This document shows, piece by piece, positions 25,405-34,937 of a DNA stretch of 64,000 nt. The stretch is from Bradyrhizobium sp. Gha (GTDB lineage: Bacteria; Pseudomonadota; Alphaproteobacteria; Rhizobiales; Xanthobacteraceae), in contig NZ_FOQM01000003.1 in NCBI RefSeq assembly GCF_900113735.1, forward strand, positions 372,001 to 436,000, read 5' to 3'. Made by a program: the position numbers and the translations under genes. The notes under the pieces are model-generated. The model did no database searches. It saw nothing but the letters and a program-made list of their open reading frames with translations, and had not been told where the DNA came from. Within the stretch, counting starts at the first letter, position 1. Each line of letters begins with the position of its first letter.

Positions 25405-26175
25405 ATGGTCTGGGATCCGCAGCAATATCTCAAATTCTCCGGTCACCGGCTCCGGCCCGCCGTCGACCTGCTGATGCGCATTCCCGACATCGGCCCGCGC
25501 ACGGTCGCCGATCTCGGCGCCGGCGCCGGCAACGTCACAAAACTGATCAAGGAGCGCTGGCCGTCCGCTGCGGTCACGGGTGTCGAGGGCTCCGCCGAGA
25601 TGGTCGCTGCCGGGCGCAAGGCCGCGCCGAATGTGGAATGGTCACATGAAGACCTCGGCCATTGGCATCCCGCGAGGCAATATGACGTCGTCTATTCCAA
25701 TGCCGCACTGCACTGGCTGCCCCATCACGCGGCACTTTTCCCTTCGCTGATGGAGAAGGTCGCGCCCGGCGGCATGCTTGCCGTGCAGATGCCACGCAAC
25801 TTCCTGGCGCCATCGCACGTGCTGATCGGCGAGACGGCCCTGAACGGGCCTTGGCGGTCCAAGGTCGAGCACCTCGTCACGCCGCCGCCGGTCGAGGGGC
25901 CCGCCTTCTATCACGATGTACTCGCGCCGCTGTCTACGAATATCGACATCTGGGAGACCGAATATCTCCAGGTGCTCGAAGGCGAAAATCCCGTGAAGGA
26001 ATGGACCAAGGGCACCTGGCTGACGCGCTATCTCGACGTGCTCGAGGGCGACGAGAAGGCTGCATTCGAAGCCGCCTATGGAGAGCGCGTTGCGAAGGCC
26101 TATCCGAAGAATGGCGCGGGGCAGACGCTGTTCCCGTTCCGGCGGCTGTTCATGGTCGCCCAGCGCAAAGGTTAA
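25405..26175 (+). CDS. tam: Trans-aconitate 2-methyltransferase
   Basis: A 256-residue SAM-dependent methyltransferase starting MVWDPQQYLKFSGHRLRPAV. This is the characteristic Tam beginning, and it fixes the start at 25405 rather than 25282. The SAM-binding motif I is VADLGAGAGNVTKLI, followed by VEGSAEMVAAG and NAALHWLPHH. The enzyme methylates trans-aconitate, a spontaneous inhibitor formed from cis-aconitate, and thereby protects the citric acid cycle. It is monocistronic, divergent from the SDR gene. Confidence 0.9.
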   Translation: MVWDPQQYLKFSGHRLRPAVDLLMRIPDIGPRTVADLGAGAGNVTKLIKERWPSAAVTGVEGSAEMVAAGRKAAPNVEWSHEDLGHWHPARQYDVVYSNAALHWLPHHAALFPSLMEKVAPGGMLAVQMPRNFLAPSHVLIGETALNGPWRSKVEHLVTPPPVEGPAFYHDVLAPLSTNIDIWETEYLQVLEGENPVKEWTKGTWLTRYLDVLEGDEKAAFEAAYGERVAKAYPKNGAGQTLFPFRRLFMVAQRKG

Positions 26176-26391
26176 CTGCCCTTCGGCGATGCGACATAAG
26201 CGCTCGCTCCCGTCAGTGGAGCGGGCGCCGGGTTGCGCATGCGACCACGAGCAAGATAGCTTCCCTGCGGCATAGCTTCGCTGTGGCAAATTGGGCTTAG
26301 GTCTAGTTGTTCGGGGTGCCGATTGCTGCCACTACTGACCTGCACAAACAAAAAAAGAACCTGGTTTCCAGGGTTGTTGGGGAGGTCCTTC

Positions 26392-27393
26392 ATGCGCAAA
26401 TTGCTCTTTGCGGTCGCTGCGGCCGCGTTCGCTTTGGCCCCGGCGGTTGCCCAGGCCCAGAGCCCGATCATCATCAAGTTCAGCCACGTCGTCGCCAATG
26501 ATACGCCGAAGGGCAAGGGCGCACTGAAGTTCAAGGAGCTCGCCGAGAAATATACGGACGGCAAGGTCAAGGTCGAAGTTTATCCGAACTCCTCGCTCTA
26601 CAAGGACAAGGAGGAGATCGAGGCGCTCCAGCTCGGCTCGGTGCAGATGCTCGCGCCCTCGACTGCGAAATTCGCCCCGCTCGGCATCAAGGAGTTCGAG
26701 GCACTCGACCTGCCCTGGCTGTTCAAGGACGAAGCGACCTACTCCGCCGCGATGAAGGGCACGGTCGGCAAGTGGTTGTTCCAGAAGCTCGAGACCAAGG
26801 GCATCACCGGGCTCGCCTATTGGGACAATGGCTTCCACATGGTGTCGTCGAACCGACCGCTGATCAAGCCGGAGGATTTCAAGGGCCTGAAATTCCGGAT
26901 ATCCGGATCCAAGATCGCGGACCAGTATTTCCGCATCCTCGGCGCGATCCCGCAGATCATGGCATTCTCCGAAGTCTACCAGGCGCTGCAGACCGGCGTG
27001 GTCGACGGCTGCGAGAACACCGCGTCGAACTATCTGACCCAGAAATTCTACGAGGTGCAGAAGGACATCACCGTGTCCTATCACGCGCATCTGCAATACG
27101 CCGTCATCGTCAATTCGAAATTCTGGTCCGGATTGCCGCCTGATATCCGCACCCAGCTCGAGAAGGCGATGGCGGACGCAACCGACTACACCAACCAGAT
27201 CGCGCACCAGGAGAACGAGGACGCGCTGGCCGAGATCAAGAAGACCGGCAAGACGCAGCTGCATTATCTGAGCGACGCCGACCGCAAGGCATGGCAGGAA
27301 GCGATGCAGCCGACTTATAAATGGGCAAAGGGCCGCGTCGGGCAGGAGGTGCTCGATGTCATTGCCAAGGAACTCGACGTCAAGATGAACTGA
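26392..27393 (+). CDS. dctP: TRAP transporter substrate-binding protein DctP
   Basis: A 333-residue periplasmic protein with a Sec signal peptide (MRKLLFAVAAAAFALAPAVA, cleavage near QA-QS). GGGGAGG lies just upstream of the ATG at 26392. Family features include IIIKFSHVVANDTPKGKG and the arginine-containing FKGLKFRISGSKIADQYF that binds the ligand carboxylate. The downstream gene encodes the matching fused membrane subunits. DctP-type TRAP systems take up C4-dicarboxylates or other organic acids with a sodium gradient; the exact ligand is not evident. Confidence 0.92.
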   Translation: MRKLLFAVAAAAFALAPAVAQAQSPIIIKFSHVVANDTPKGKGALKFKELAEKYTDGKVKVEVYPNSSLYKDKEEIEALQLGSVQMLAPSTAKFAPLGIKEFEALDLPWLFKDEATYSAAMKGTVGKWLFQKLETKGITGLAYWDNGFHMVSSNRPLIKPEDFKGLKFRISGSKIADQYFRILGAIPQIMAFSEVYQALQTGVVDGCENTASNYLTQKFYEVQKDITVSYHAHLQYAVIVNSKFWSGLPPDIRTQLEKAMADATDYTNQIAHQENEDALAEIKKTGKTQLHYLSDADRKAWQEAMQPTYKWAKGRVGQEVLDVIAKELDVKMN

Positions 27394-27417
27394 CGCGCCT
27401 TCGTGGAGAACAGTACC

Positions 27418-27447
27418 AACGGTCGGGAGTGAAGGCTCCCGACCGTT
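27418..27447 (+). terminator. Hairpin between dctP and dctQM (attenuator / partial terminator)
   Basis: AACGGTCGGGAG (27418-27429) and CTCCCGACCGTT (27436-27447) form a perfect 12-bp stem with a 6-base loop TGAAGG. Only three T residues end the stem, so termination is probably partial. This would lower expression of the membrane subunits relative to the abundant binding protein, as reported for other TRAP operons. Confidence 0.75.
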
Positions 27448-27471
27448 TCGTGTCGATAGGGGGATTCTGAT

Positions 27472-29520
27472 TTGCTGCGCGTGCTCAACCAGTTGCTCAA
27501 TCATCTCGAAGAATGGTTGATCGCGACGCTCATTGCGGCTGCAACCGGACTGATCTTCATTGCCGTCGTGCACCGTTATGGTGCGGGCGAATCGATCAAT
27601 CTGTCGCGATGGGCCGCCGCTCACGGGCTGACCTGGCTGGCATCGGCGTCGATGGCCGTGTTCACCTTCATGTCCGAGCTGGATCTGTCCTGGGCGCAGG
27701 AACTCTGCATCTACATGTTCATCTGGATGGCGAAGTTCGGCGCGGCCTATGGCGTGCGAACCGGCATCCATGTCGGCGTCGATCTGCTCGTCAACCGATT
27801 GCCCGAACATTCGCGCAAGCATGTCATCCTGTTCTCGCTGCTGTGCGGCGCGCTGTTCACCGGCATGATCGCCGCCTTCGGCGCCTCCTTCGTGCGAGAG
27901 ATGTTCCACACCGGGCAGCAGTCCAACGATCTGGAAGCGCCGATGTGGTTCGTCTACCTGGCGATCCCGCTCGGCTCCGGATTGATGTGCTTCCGCTTCC
28001 TCCAGGTCTCATGGTCCTACTTCTGGACCGGCGAGCTGCCGCATCATGACGAGACCCACGTCGAGGGCGTGGAGGCCGATGTCTCTCCGGCGCTGCATCC
28101 GCAGCCCGCCGGCGCCGCAACCAGAGCGGCTTCCCGAAAAGTCTCGCCGCTCGGCGTGATCCTGATCCTGGCGCCGGTCCTGATTTTCGCGATGTGCCTT
28201 GCCGAGAAGTTCGGCGTGTTCGCTCTGCCGCAATGGATGCGCGCTGCGACGGTGTTCGGGCTCCTGATCTCGCTGATGCTGACCGGCATCCCGGTCTCGA
28301 TCGCGCTCGGTCTCACCGTGATGACGTTCCTGTTCACGCTGACCGCGGTTCCGATCGAAGCCGTCTCGATGAAGCTGTTCACGGGCATCGAAGGCTTCGA
28401 GATCATGGCGATCCCGTTCTTCATCCTCGCCGGCAACTTCCTCACCCATGGCGGCGTGGCCCGGCGCATGATCAATTTCGCGACCTCGCTGATCGGTCAT
28501 TGGCATGGCGGCCTTGGGCTCGCCGGCATCGTGGCCTGCGCGATGTTCGCCCTGGTCTGCGGCTCGAGCGTGGCCACCGTCGCTGCGATCGGCGCCATCG
28601 TGCTGCCCGAGATGGTCCGCCACGGCTATCCCATGCGCTTCGGCGCCGGCATCATCACCGTCGCCGGTTCGCTCGGCATCCTGATGCTGCCGTCGATCCC
28701 GAAGATCGTCTACGCGGTGTCCACCAACACCTCGATCGGCGCGCTGTTCGTCGCAGGCCTGTTGCCCGGCATCCTGCTGACGTCGATGCTGTGCATCGTC
28801 ACCTGGTGGCTCGCGCGAACGCGCGATTATCCGCGGCTGAAGAAGGCGACCTGGGGCGAGACCATCCGTGCCTTCCGCGAGAGCGTCTGGGGATTGATGC
28901 TGGTCGTCATCATCATCGGCGGCATCTATAGCGGCCTGTTCACCGCAACCGAAGCCGCCGCGATGGCCGCGGTCTATTCCTTCGTCATCGCGGTGTTCGT
29001 CTACAAGGCGATCGGCATGAAGGACGTGCCGCGGGTGCTGCTGCGCGCCGCCAACACCAGCGCGATGCTGCTCTACATCGTCACCAACGCGGTGCTGTTC
29101 TCCTTCGTGCTCGCCAACGAGAACCTCCCGACGATCCTTGCGGACTGGATCGCGGCGCAAAATCTCGGCTGGGTCGGCTTCCTGCTGGTCGTCAACGTGC
29201 TGCTGCTGCTCGCCGGCAATTTCATGGAGCCGAACTCGATCATCCTGATCATGGCGCCGATCCTGGCGCCGGCGGCCAAGAAGCTCGGCATCGACCTCGT
29301 CCATTTCGGCATCGTCATGGACGTCAACATGGAGGTCGGCCTCTGCCATCCGCCCGTCGGCTTGAACCTCTACGTCGCCTCGATGATCGCACGCATGCGC
29401 ATCACGGATCTCGCAGGCGCGGTGATGCCGTGGCTGCTCACCATGCTCGGCTTCCTCGTCATCGTGACCTACTGGCCCGATCTGACGCTGTGGCTGCCGC
29501 GGGTGCTGGGGATGCATTGA
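27472..29520 (+). CDS. dctQM: TRAP transporter fused small and large membrane subunits (DctQM)
   Basis: A 682-residue protein beginning at a TTG preceded by AGGGGGATT. Residues 1-210 are the four-helix DctQ-like part (ELDLSWAQELCIYMFIWMAK). A hydrophilic linker (residues 185-225, with acidic and Ala/Pro residues) leads to the DctM part from about residue 230. That part has the conserved GIPVSIALGLTVMTFLF, FFILAGNFLTHGGVARRMIN and PNSIILIMAPILAPAAKKLG blocks. This is the ion-coupled transport channel working with DctP. The fused form is common in alphaproteobacteria. Confidence 0.9.
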   Translation: MLRVLNQLLNHLEEWLIATLIAAATGLIFIAVVHRYGAGESINLSRWAAAHGLTWLASASMAVFTFMSELDLSWAQELCIYMFIWMAKFGAAYGVRTGIHVGVDLLVNRLPEHSRKHVILFSLLCGALFTGMIAAFGASFVREMFHTGQQSNDLEAPMWFVYLAIPLGSGLMCFRFLQVSWSYFWTGELPHHDETHVEGVEADVSPALHPQPAGAATRAASRKVSPLGVILILAPVLIFAMCLAEKFGVFALPQWMRAATVFGLLISLMLTGIPVSIALGLTVMTFLFTLTAVPIEAVSMKLFTGIEGFEIMAIPFFILAGNFLTHGGVARRMINFATSLIGHWHGGLGLAGIVACAMFALVCGSSVATVAAIGAIVLPEMVRHGYPMRFGAGIITVAGSLGILMLPSIPKIVYAVSTNTSIGALFVAGLLPGILLTSMLCIVTWWLARTRDYPRLKKATWGETIRAFRESVWGLMLVVIIIGGIYSGLFTATEAAAMAAVYSFVIAVFVYKAIGMKDVPRVLLRAANTSAMLLYIVTNAVLFSFVLANENLPTILADWIAAQNLGWVGFLLVVNVLLLLAGNFMEPNSIILIMAPILAPAAKKLGIDLVHFGIVMDVNMEVGLCHPPVGLNLYVASMIARMRITDLAGAVMPWLLTMLGFLVIVTYWPDLTLWLPRVLGMH

Positions 29521-29575
29521 CGGTGCAACCCTCTGCCCTTGTGGAAGAGGGTGGCTTTGCGATAGCGAAGCCGGG

Positions 29576-29682
29576 TGAAGGGTATCTCTCCTCACGAACA
29601 GTCCACCGCGTGGAGACATACCCCTCATCCGGCGCTTCGCGCCACCTTCTCCCACAACAAGGGGAGAAGGGAAGGATACCAT
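29576..29682. repeat. Intergenic palindromic repeat (CTTCTCCC / GGGGAGAAG type)
   Basis: Between the TRAP operon and the sulfatase gene. Outer arms GGTATC (29581-29586) and GATACC (29675-29680), the motif CTCATCCGGCGCTTCGCGCC and inner arms CTTCTCCC and GGGGAGAAG are a pattern I recognise as a common rhizobial interspersed repeat. It may also terminate the TRAP operon. A smaller relative lies at 61966-61991. Confidence 0.6.
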
Positions 29683-29757
29683 TGTTGCCTCCCGCCCCGG
29701 CGTAGCAATCGACCGCGCGATGCGGTTAGATGCCACGCATCAGGCCGGGAGGACATG

Positions 29758-31689
29758 ATGACCGAAATCTCCAGCAGCGAGCCGAAGGGCGCAACGCCTT
29801 CCGTCATTGCGCAGCATCAGGCGGTGCTGAATGCGCTGCCGTTTTCCGACACACGGGATTTCGACGACGCTGCGCGCGGCTTTCTCGGCACGATCGAGCA
29901 CGCGAAGATCGTGAACCCGCAGGGGCGGACGGTCTGGAGCCTCGAGCCCTATGGCTTTTTGTCTACAGATCAGGCGCCGCCGACCGTCAATCCCAGCCTG
30001 TGGCGGCAGGCGCGGCTCAACATGCAGCACGGGCTGTTCGAGGTGGTGCCGGGGGTCTACCAGGTCCGCGGGCTCGACATCGCCAACATGACGCTGATCG
30101 AGGGCGACAGCGGCGTCATCGTCGTGGACACCCTGACCTCGATCGAAGGCGCGCGCGCCGCGCTCGATCTCTACTACAAGCACCGCGGCATGAGGCCGGT
30201 CGCAGCCGTGATCTTCACCCACACCCACACCGATCACTGGGGCGGCGCGCGCGGCGTGCTGGACGAGGATGCGCTCGCCAGGGCCAGCGTGCCCATCATC
30301 GCACCTGATCTGTTCATGGAGCACGCCGTCTCCGAGAACATCATCGCGGGTCCCGCGATGCTGCGCCGGGCGCAATACCAGTTCGGACCGTTCCTCGCCA
30401 AGGGCGTGCGCGGCCATGTCGATTGCGGCCTCGGCAAGACCATGGCCGCGGGCGCGGTCGCGTTGCTGCGCCCGACCGATCTGATCATGGCGACCGGCGA
30501 CAAGCGCGTGATCGACGGCGTCGCGTTCGAATTCCAGATGGCACCGAACAGCGAAGCGCCGGCCGAGATGCACTTCTTCCTGCCGCGCTACAAGCTGTTG
30601 AACCTCGCCGAGAACTGCACGCATAATTTCCACAATCTGCTGCCGTTCCGCGGCGCCGATGTGCGCGATGCGCTGGCGTGGTCGAAGTACCTCAACGAAG
30701 CCCTGCATCTCTGGGGCGGCAAGGCCGAGGCGATGTGCGGCCAGCATCACTGGCCGGTGTGGGGGCGCGAGCGCATCGACACCATGATCCGCGAGCAGCG
30801 CGACCTCTACAAATTCACGCATGACCAAACCATTCGCCTGATGAATCACGGCCTGAACGCCGCCGAGATCGCCGAGGCGATCCGGTTGCCGGGCAGCCTC
30901 GACGGTGCCTGGCACGGCCGCGGCTATTACGGTCACGTCAGGCACAATGTGAAAGCGATCTACCAGAAATATCTCGGCTGGTACGACGCCAATCCGGTCA
31001 ATCTCGATCCACTGCCGCCGGCCGAGTCCGGCAAGAAATATGTCGAGTATATGGGCGGCGCGGATGCAATCCTCTCGCGTGCGCGCGTGGATTTTGACAA
31101 GGGCGAATTCCGCTTCGTGGCGCAGGCGCTCGGCCATCTCGTCTTCGCTGAGCCGGACAATGCGGCGGCGCGCGCACTGCTCGCCGATACGATGGAGCAG
31201 CTCGGCTATGCCGCCGAGAGCTCGACCTGGCGCAACGCCTATCTGTTCGGCGCCCAGGAGCTCCGCCAAGGCATGCCCCAGACGCCGCCGCGCGCACCGA
31301 TGCCGCGCGAGACCCTGGCCGCTCTTCGCACCTCGCAGCTCTGGGACGTGCTCGGCATCCGCCTCAACGGACCGAAGGCGGAAGGCAAGCACATCGTGCT
31401 GAACTGGCGCTTTTCGGATACCGGCGAGACGTTCGTGCTGAACCTCGAAAACAGCGCGCTGACCTACACCGAAGGTGTGCAGGCCGGAAACGCCGACGCC
31501 AGCTTCACGCTCGCGCGGGCGACGCTGGACGAGGTGATCGCAAAGCTGACCAGCTTTCCGGAAGCGGTCGCCGCCGGCAAGGTCAAGCTGTCGGGCAATC
31601 CGATGAAGCTCGCCGAGCTCATGGGACTGATGGACGAATTTCCGCGGATGTTCGAGATCGTGGAGCCGAAGCGGTCGGTGGTGGTGTAG
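29758..31689 (+). CDS. Alkyl sulfatase, metallo-beta-lactamase fold (SdsA1/BDS1-type)
   Basis: About 643 residues; GGGAGG is followed by two adjacent ATG codons (29755, 29758), and the second has better spacing. The zinc-binding motif is FTHTHTDHWGG, with further ligand regions MEHAVSEN and ENCTHNFHNLLPF. A dimerisation domain and a C-terminal SCP2-like domain (NWRFSDTGETFVLNLENSAL, SFTLARATLDEVIAKL) complete the usual three-domain layout. These enzymes release sulfate from alkyl sulfates such as SDS. No export signal is visible, unlike the secreted Pseudomonas enzyme, so it may act in the cytoplasm. Confidence 0.88.
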   Translation: MTEISSSEPKGATPSVIAQHQAVLNALPFSDTRDFDDAARGFLGTIEHAKIVNPQGRTVWSLEPYGFLSTDQAPPTVNPSLWRQARLNMQHGLFEVVPGVYQVRGLDIANMTLIEGDSGVIVVDTLTSIEGARAALDLYYKHRGMRPVAAVIFTHTHTDHWGGARGVLDEDALARASVPIIAPDLFMEHAVSENIIAGPAMLRRAQYQFGPFLAKGVRGHVDCGLGKTMAAGAVALLRPTDLIMATGDKRVIDGVAFEFQMAPNSEAPAEMHFFLPRYKLLNLAENCTHNFHNLLPFRGADVRDALAWSKYLNEALHLWGGKAEAMCGQHHWPVWGRERIDTMIREQRDLYKFTHDQTIRLMNHGLNAAEIAEAIRLPGSLDGAWHGRGYYGHVRHNVKAIYQKYLGWYDANPVNLDPLPPAESGKKYVEYMGGADAILSRARVDFDKGEFRFVAQALGHLVFAEPDNAAARALLADTMEQLGYAAESSTWRNAYLFGAQELRQGMPQTPPRAPMPRETLAALRTSQLWDVLGIRLNGPKAEGKHIVLNWRFSDTGETFVLNLENSALTYTEGVQAGNADASFTLARATLDEVIAKLTSFPEAVAAGKVKLSGNPMKLAELMGLMDEFPRMFEIVEPKRSVVV

Positions 31690-31697
31690 GGCGCGCG

Positions 31698-31750
31698 TGC
31701 CCCGGACGCAGCGCAGCAACGCGAATGGCGTTGCTGCGCGTCCGGGACAC
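31698..31750. repeat. Long palindrome between convergent genes (terminator-like)
   Basis: GTGCCCCGGACGCAGCGCAG (from 31698) and CTGCGCGTCCGGGACAC (to 31750) are inverted around AACGCGAATGGCGTT. The stem is about 24 bp with minor interruptions. It separates the convergent sulfatase and glycosyltransferase genes and probably ends both transcripts. Similar CCCGGACGC palindromes are familiar from Bradyrhizobium genomes. Confidence 0.7.
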
Positions 31751-31771
31751 GAGAGTGGCGGGTCGAGATCC

Positions 31772-32842
31772 TTACTCGGCGCTGCTCACCAGCTTGATCC
31801 GCGGCGCCTGGACCTCGGTCAGGCTCCGATACGCCGCGAGATAATCCAGCGCCATGCGCCGCGCCGTGAAGCGCTGCTCGAACTGCTTGCGGATGGCAGA
31901 GCGGTCCAATTGCGCGAGACGACCGACGACGCCGGCGGCGCTGAGGACGTCCTCGACGACGAAACCGGTGAGGCCTTCGTCGATGATCTCGGGTACCGAA
32001 CCGCGGTTGAAGGCGACCACCGGCGTGCCGCAGGCCATGGCTTCGATCATCACGAGACCAAACGGCTCCGGCCAGTCGATCGGCAGCAGCAGGCCGAGCG
32101 CACCGCTCAAGAAGTCCGACTTCTCGTGGTCGCCGATCTCGCCGATGAAATCCACCAGCGGATTGCCTGAGATCATCGGCTTGATCAGCTCGTCATAATA
32201 GTCCTGGTCGGCGCGGTCGACCTTGGCCGCGATCTTGAGCGGAATGCCGCAATGCATCGCGATCTTGATGGCGCGGTCGACGCCCTTCTCCGGCGCGATG
32301 CGGCCGAGCACGGCGAGATATTCCTGTTTCGCCGGCTTCGGCGTCAGCAAACTCTCCGGCAGGCCGTGATGAATCGTCGACACCCAATTGGCCTGCGGCA
32401 CCGGCCGCCGCTGTGCGTTCGAGATCGAGATCACCGGCATCTTGGAGAAGGTGTTGAAAACAGGCTGATGCTCCGGCAGATCGAGCCTTCCGTGCAGCGT
32501 GGTCAGGAACGGCGTCGGCTGCCGGTAGAACAGCGACCACGGATAATAGTCGAGATGGAAGTGGACGAAGTCGAACTCCTCGTCGTCACATTTCTGCCGC
32601 ACGTGCTCCAGCAGCACCATGTGCAGCGCGTTGGGATCGCGCACGGAACCGTCGAGGCGCAACGCCCGCGGCCATAATGCATCGAGCTTTGCGGAGGTCT
32701 GCGAGTCGCCGCTGGCGAACAGGGTAACGTCGTGTCCGAGCGCAACCAACTCTTCCGTCAACCAATGCACCACCCGCTCGGTGCCGCCGTACAGCTTGGG
32801 TGGAACAGCCTCCGTCAACGGAGCTACCTGCGCGATGCGCAT
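31772..32842 (-). CDS. Glycosyltransferase family 4 protein
   Basis: A 356-residue GT-B fold transferase from the ATG at 32842 with GAGGAG upstream. The N-terminal domain begins MRIAQVAPLTEAVPPKLYGG and includes the TERVVHWL acceptor loop. The C-terminal nucleotide-sugar site has LAVLGRIAPEKGVDRAI and the EX7E signature EPFGLVMIEAMACGTPVV. It transfers a sugar from a nucleotide donor to an unknown acceptor. It diverges from an ABC exporter gene and is near a glucan debranching enzyme and glycogen synthase, so a role in a storage or envelope glucan is possible. Confidence 0.88.
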   Translation of the reverse strand: MRIAQVAPLTEAVPPKLYGGTERVVHWLTEELVALGHDVTLFASGDSQTSAKLDALWPRALRLDGSVRDPNALHMVLLEHVRQKCDDEEFDFVHFHLDYYPWSLFYRQPTPFLTTLHGRLDLPEHQPVFNTFSKMPVISISNAQRRPVPQANWVSTIHHGLPESLLTPKPAKQEYLAVLGRIAPEKGVDRAIKIAMHCGIPLKIAAKVDRADQDYYDELIKPMISGNPLVDFIGEIGDHEKSDFLSGALGLLLPIDWPEPFGLVMIEAMACGTPVVAFNRGSVPEIIDEGLTGFVVEDVLSAAGVVGRLAQLDRSAIRKQFEQRFTARRMALDYLAAYRSLTEVQAPRIKLVSSAE

Positions 32843-33114
32843 CTCACCATCTCCTCTGCGATCATAAAGGTTGAAACCCCCGCCGTGTCTCGGCACCGGC
32901 ATGCCGACAAGGGAACGTTCCCGCAGTTGCGAAGTTCCTTTCCTCAAACGTTACTTATTCGTACATCGCGCGCATGTCTCGATGCTGCCATCTGATCTTC
33001 TCAGATCGTCCGCATCCGCATGTCGTGATGAGCTCGCCCGGGAACCGAGCCGAACTGGTCGATGTTCAGTCGATCAGCAGAACAGTTGAATCATCACGAC
33101 GGGGTCAGTGTCAC

Positions 33115-34878
33115 ATGGATCATCTTTCTGGATATGCGCGCAGGCCATTTGCCTTTGTGTTGCGCTACCTGCGACGTCGATCGGCGTCGCATCTGGTGAT
33201 CCTCGGCTCCGTCGTCGCCGCCGTTGCCTGTTCCGTGGGCACGCAGTATGGCGTCAAATCTCTCGTCGACAGCTTGTCTGCGGGAACTTCGCATGGCGGC
33301 AGCGTATGGCTGGCATTCATTTTGCTCATGTCGCTGATCGCCGCCGACAATTTTCTGTGGCGGATCGCGAGCTGGACCGCGAGCTTCACATTCGTCCGTG
33401 TCACGGGCGATTTACGCCGTGACATATTCCGTCATCTGACCGGACACGCACCGAGTTATTTTTCTGATCGCATGCCGGGCATGCTGACGAGCCGCATCAC
33501 GGCCACCTCCAACGCCGTGTTCACGGTCGAGAACATGTTCGTCTGGAATGTGTTGCCGCCTTGCATCGCAACGGTGGCGGCCATTGCGCTGATCGGAACC
33601 GTGAGTCCCTATATGGCGCTCGGCCTGATTGTGATCGCCGGTGGCATGGTATTCGCGATGTTCCGTCTGGCCGCAGCCGGCAAACCGCTCCATGACGATT
33701 TCGCCGACAAGGCCGCCGTCGTCGACGGCGAGATGATCGACGTCATCAGCAATATGCCCCTGGTCCGCGCATTCTGCGGCATCGGCCACGAGCATGAGCG
33801 GTTCGACGCTACCGTCAACCGGGAACTCACTGCGCGCAGCCGCAGTCTGCGTTATCTCGAGAAGCTGCGATTGACGCATGCAGCCGTTACGGTCGTGCTG
33901 ACGATAGCGCTGATGGCCTGGGCCATCGTGCTCTGGCAGGACGGCGAGGCGACGACCGGCGATGTCGTGCTGGTCTGCACGCTCGGCCTCTCCATTCTGA
34001 ATGCAACGCGCGACCTCGCCGTGGCGCTGGTCGACGTGACCCAGCATGTCGCCCGACTGACCGAGGCGATCGCGACGTTGCTCGTTCCGCACGAGTTGCG
34101 CGATCATCCCGCGGCTGGCCCCCTGGTCAAGACCGGCGCGGCGATTGCGTTCAACAATGTCACGTTCGGCTATCCCGGGGCCGAGAAGATCTTCGAGCGG
34201 TTTAGCCTGCGGCTGCAGCCTGGCCAGCGCGTCGGCCTGGTCGGCCAGTCCGGCGGCGGCAAGTCGACCCTGTTCACGCTGCTACAGCGGTTCTACGATG
34301 TGGACGAGGGCAGCGTGACGATCGATGGCCAGGACATCTCGATGGTGACGCAGCAGAGCCTGCGCGAGGCGATCTCCGTGGTGCCGCAGGACATTTCCCT
34401 GTTCCATCGCTCCATCAGAGAGAACATCCGCTACGGCCGGCCCAATGCGACCGACGACGAGGTGCTGCGGGCGGCAATCGCAGCCCGCTGCGATTTCATC
34501 GACAGCCTGCCGGAAGGTCTCGACACCATGGTCGGCGACCGCGGGGTCAAGATGTCCGGCGGCCAGCGCCAGCGCATCGCGATCGCGCGCGCCTTCGTGA
34601 AGGACGCGCCGATCCTGCTGCTTGACGAGGCGACGGCTGCGCTCGACAGTGAGTCCGAGGAAGCCATCCGCGAGGCGCTGACGCGGCTGATGCGGGGCCG
34701 CACCGTGATCGCGATTGCGCACCGCCTGGCGACCTTGCGCAATTTCGACCGGGTGATCGTGCTCAAGCACGGCAAGATCATCGAGGACGGGGCGCCTGAC
34801 CGGCTGATGCAGGCTCATGGTCCGTATCGTGAACTGGTGATGCAGGAAATGAGCCGGCTCGCGAAGTTCGCCGCGTAA
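33115..34878 (+). CDS. ABC exporter, fused permease and ATPase (type I half-transporter)
   Basis: About 587 residues from the ATG at 33115. Six membrane helices (residues ~20-310) are followed by an ATPase domain with Walker A GQSGGGKST, signature MSGGQRQRI, Walker B ILLLDEATAALD and the switch His in AIAHRLATL. Such half-transporters work as homodimers to export lipids, glycans, drugs or peptides. The debranching-enzyme gene begins 59 bases downstream on the same strand, suggesting a shared transcript. The cargo is not evident. Confidence 0.9.
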   Translation: MDHLSGYARRPFAFVLRYLRRRSASHLVILGSVVAAVACSVGTQYGVKSLVDSLSAGTSHGGSVWLAFILLMSLIAADNFLWRIASWTASFTFVRVTGDLRRDIFRHLTGHAPSYFSDRMPGMLTSRITATSNAVFTVENMFVWNVLPPCIATVAAIALIGTVSPYMALGLIVIAGGMVFAMFRLAAAGKPLHDDFADKAAVVDGEMIDVISNMPLVRAFCGIGHEHERFDATVNRELTARSRSLRYLEKLRLTHAAVTVVLTIALMAWAIVLWQDGEATTGDVVLVCTLGLSILNATRDLAVALVDVTQHVARLTEAIATLLVPHELRDHPAAGPLVKTGAAIAFNNVTFGYPGAEKIFERFSLRLQPGQRVGLVGQSGGGKSTLFTLLQRFYDVDEGSVTIDGQDISMVTQQSLREAISVVPQDISLFHRSIRENIRYGRPNATDDEVLRAAIAARCDFIDSLPEGLDTMVGDRGVKMSGGQRQRIAIARAFVKDAPILLLDEATAALDSESEEAIREALTRLMRGRTVIAIAHRLATLRNFDRVIVLKHGKIIEDGAPDRLMQAHGPYRELVMQEMSRLAKFAA

Positions 34879-34937
34879 ACCCAACAGTCGCGTTTGCGTT
34901 GGTCGCGTTCGAAAAACAAGCCGCAGGGGAGCAGCTC

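Noticed and set aside
26332..27909. 525-codon minus-strand frame opposite dctP and the start of dctQM
   Set aside because: Spans two real genes and the hairpin between them, with no family resemblance.
28009..29736. 575-codon minus-strand frame opposite dctQM
   Set aside because: Same antisense bias (His/Asp/Arg-rich) and no domain; dctQM is well supported.
29575..29757. N-terminal extension of the alkylsulfatase from 29575
   Set aside because: That part translates the intergenic palindromic repeat; GGGAGG precedes the ATG pair at 29755/29758.
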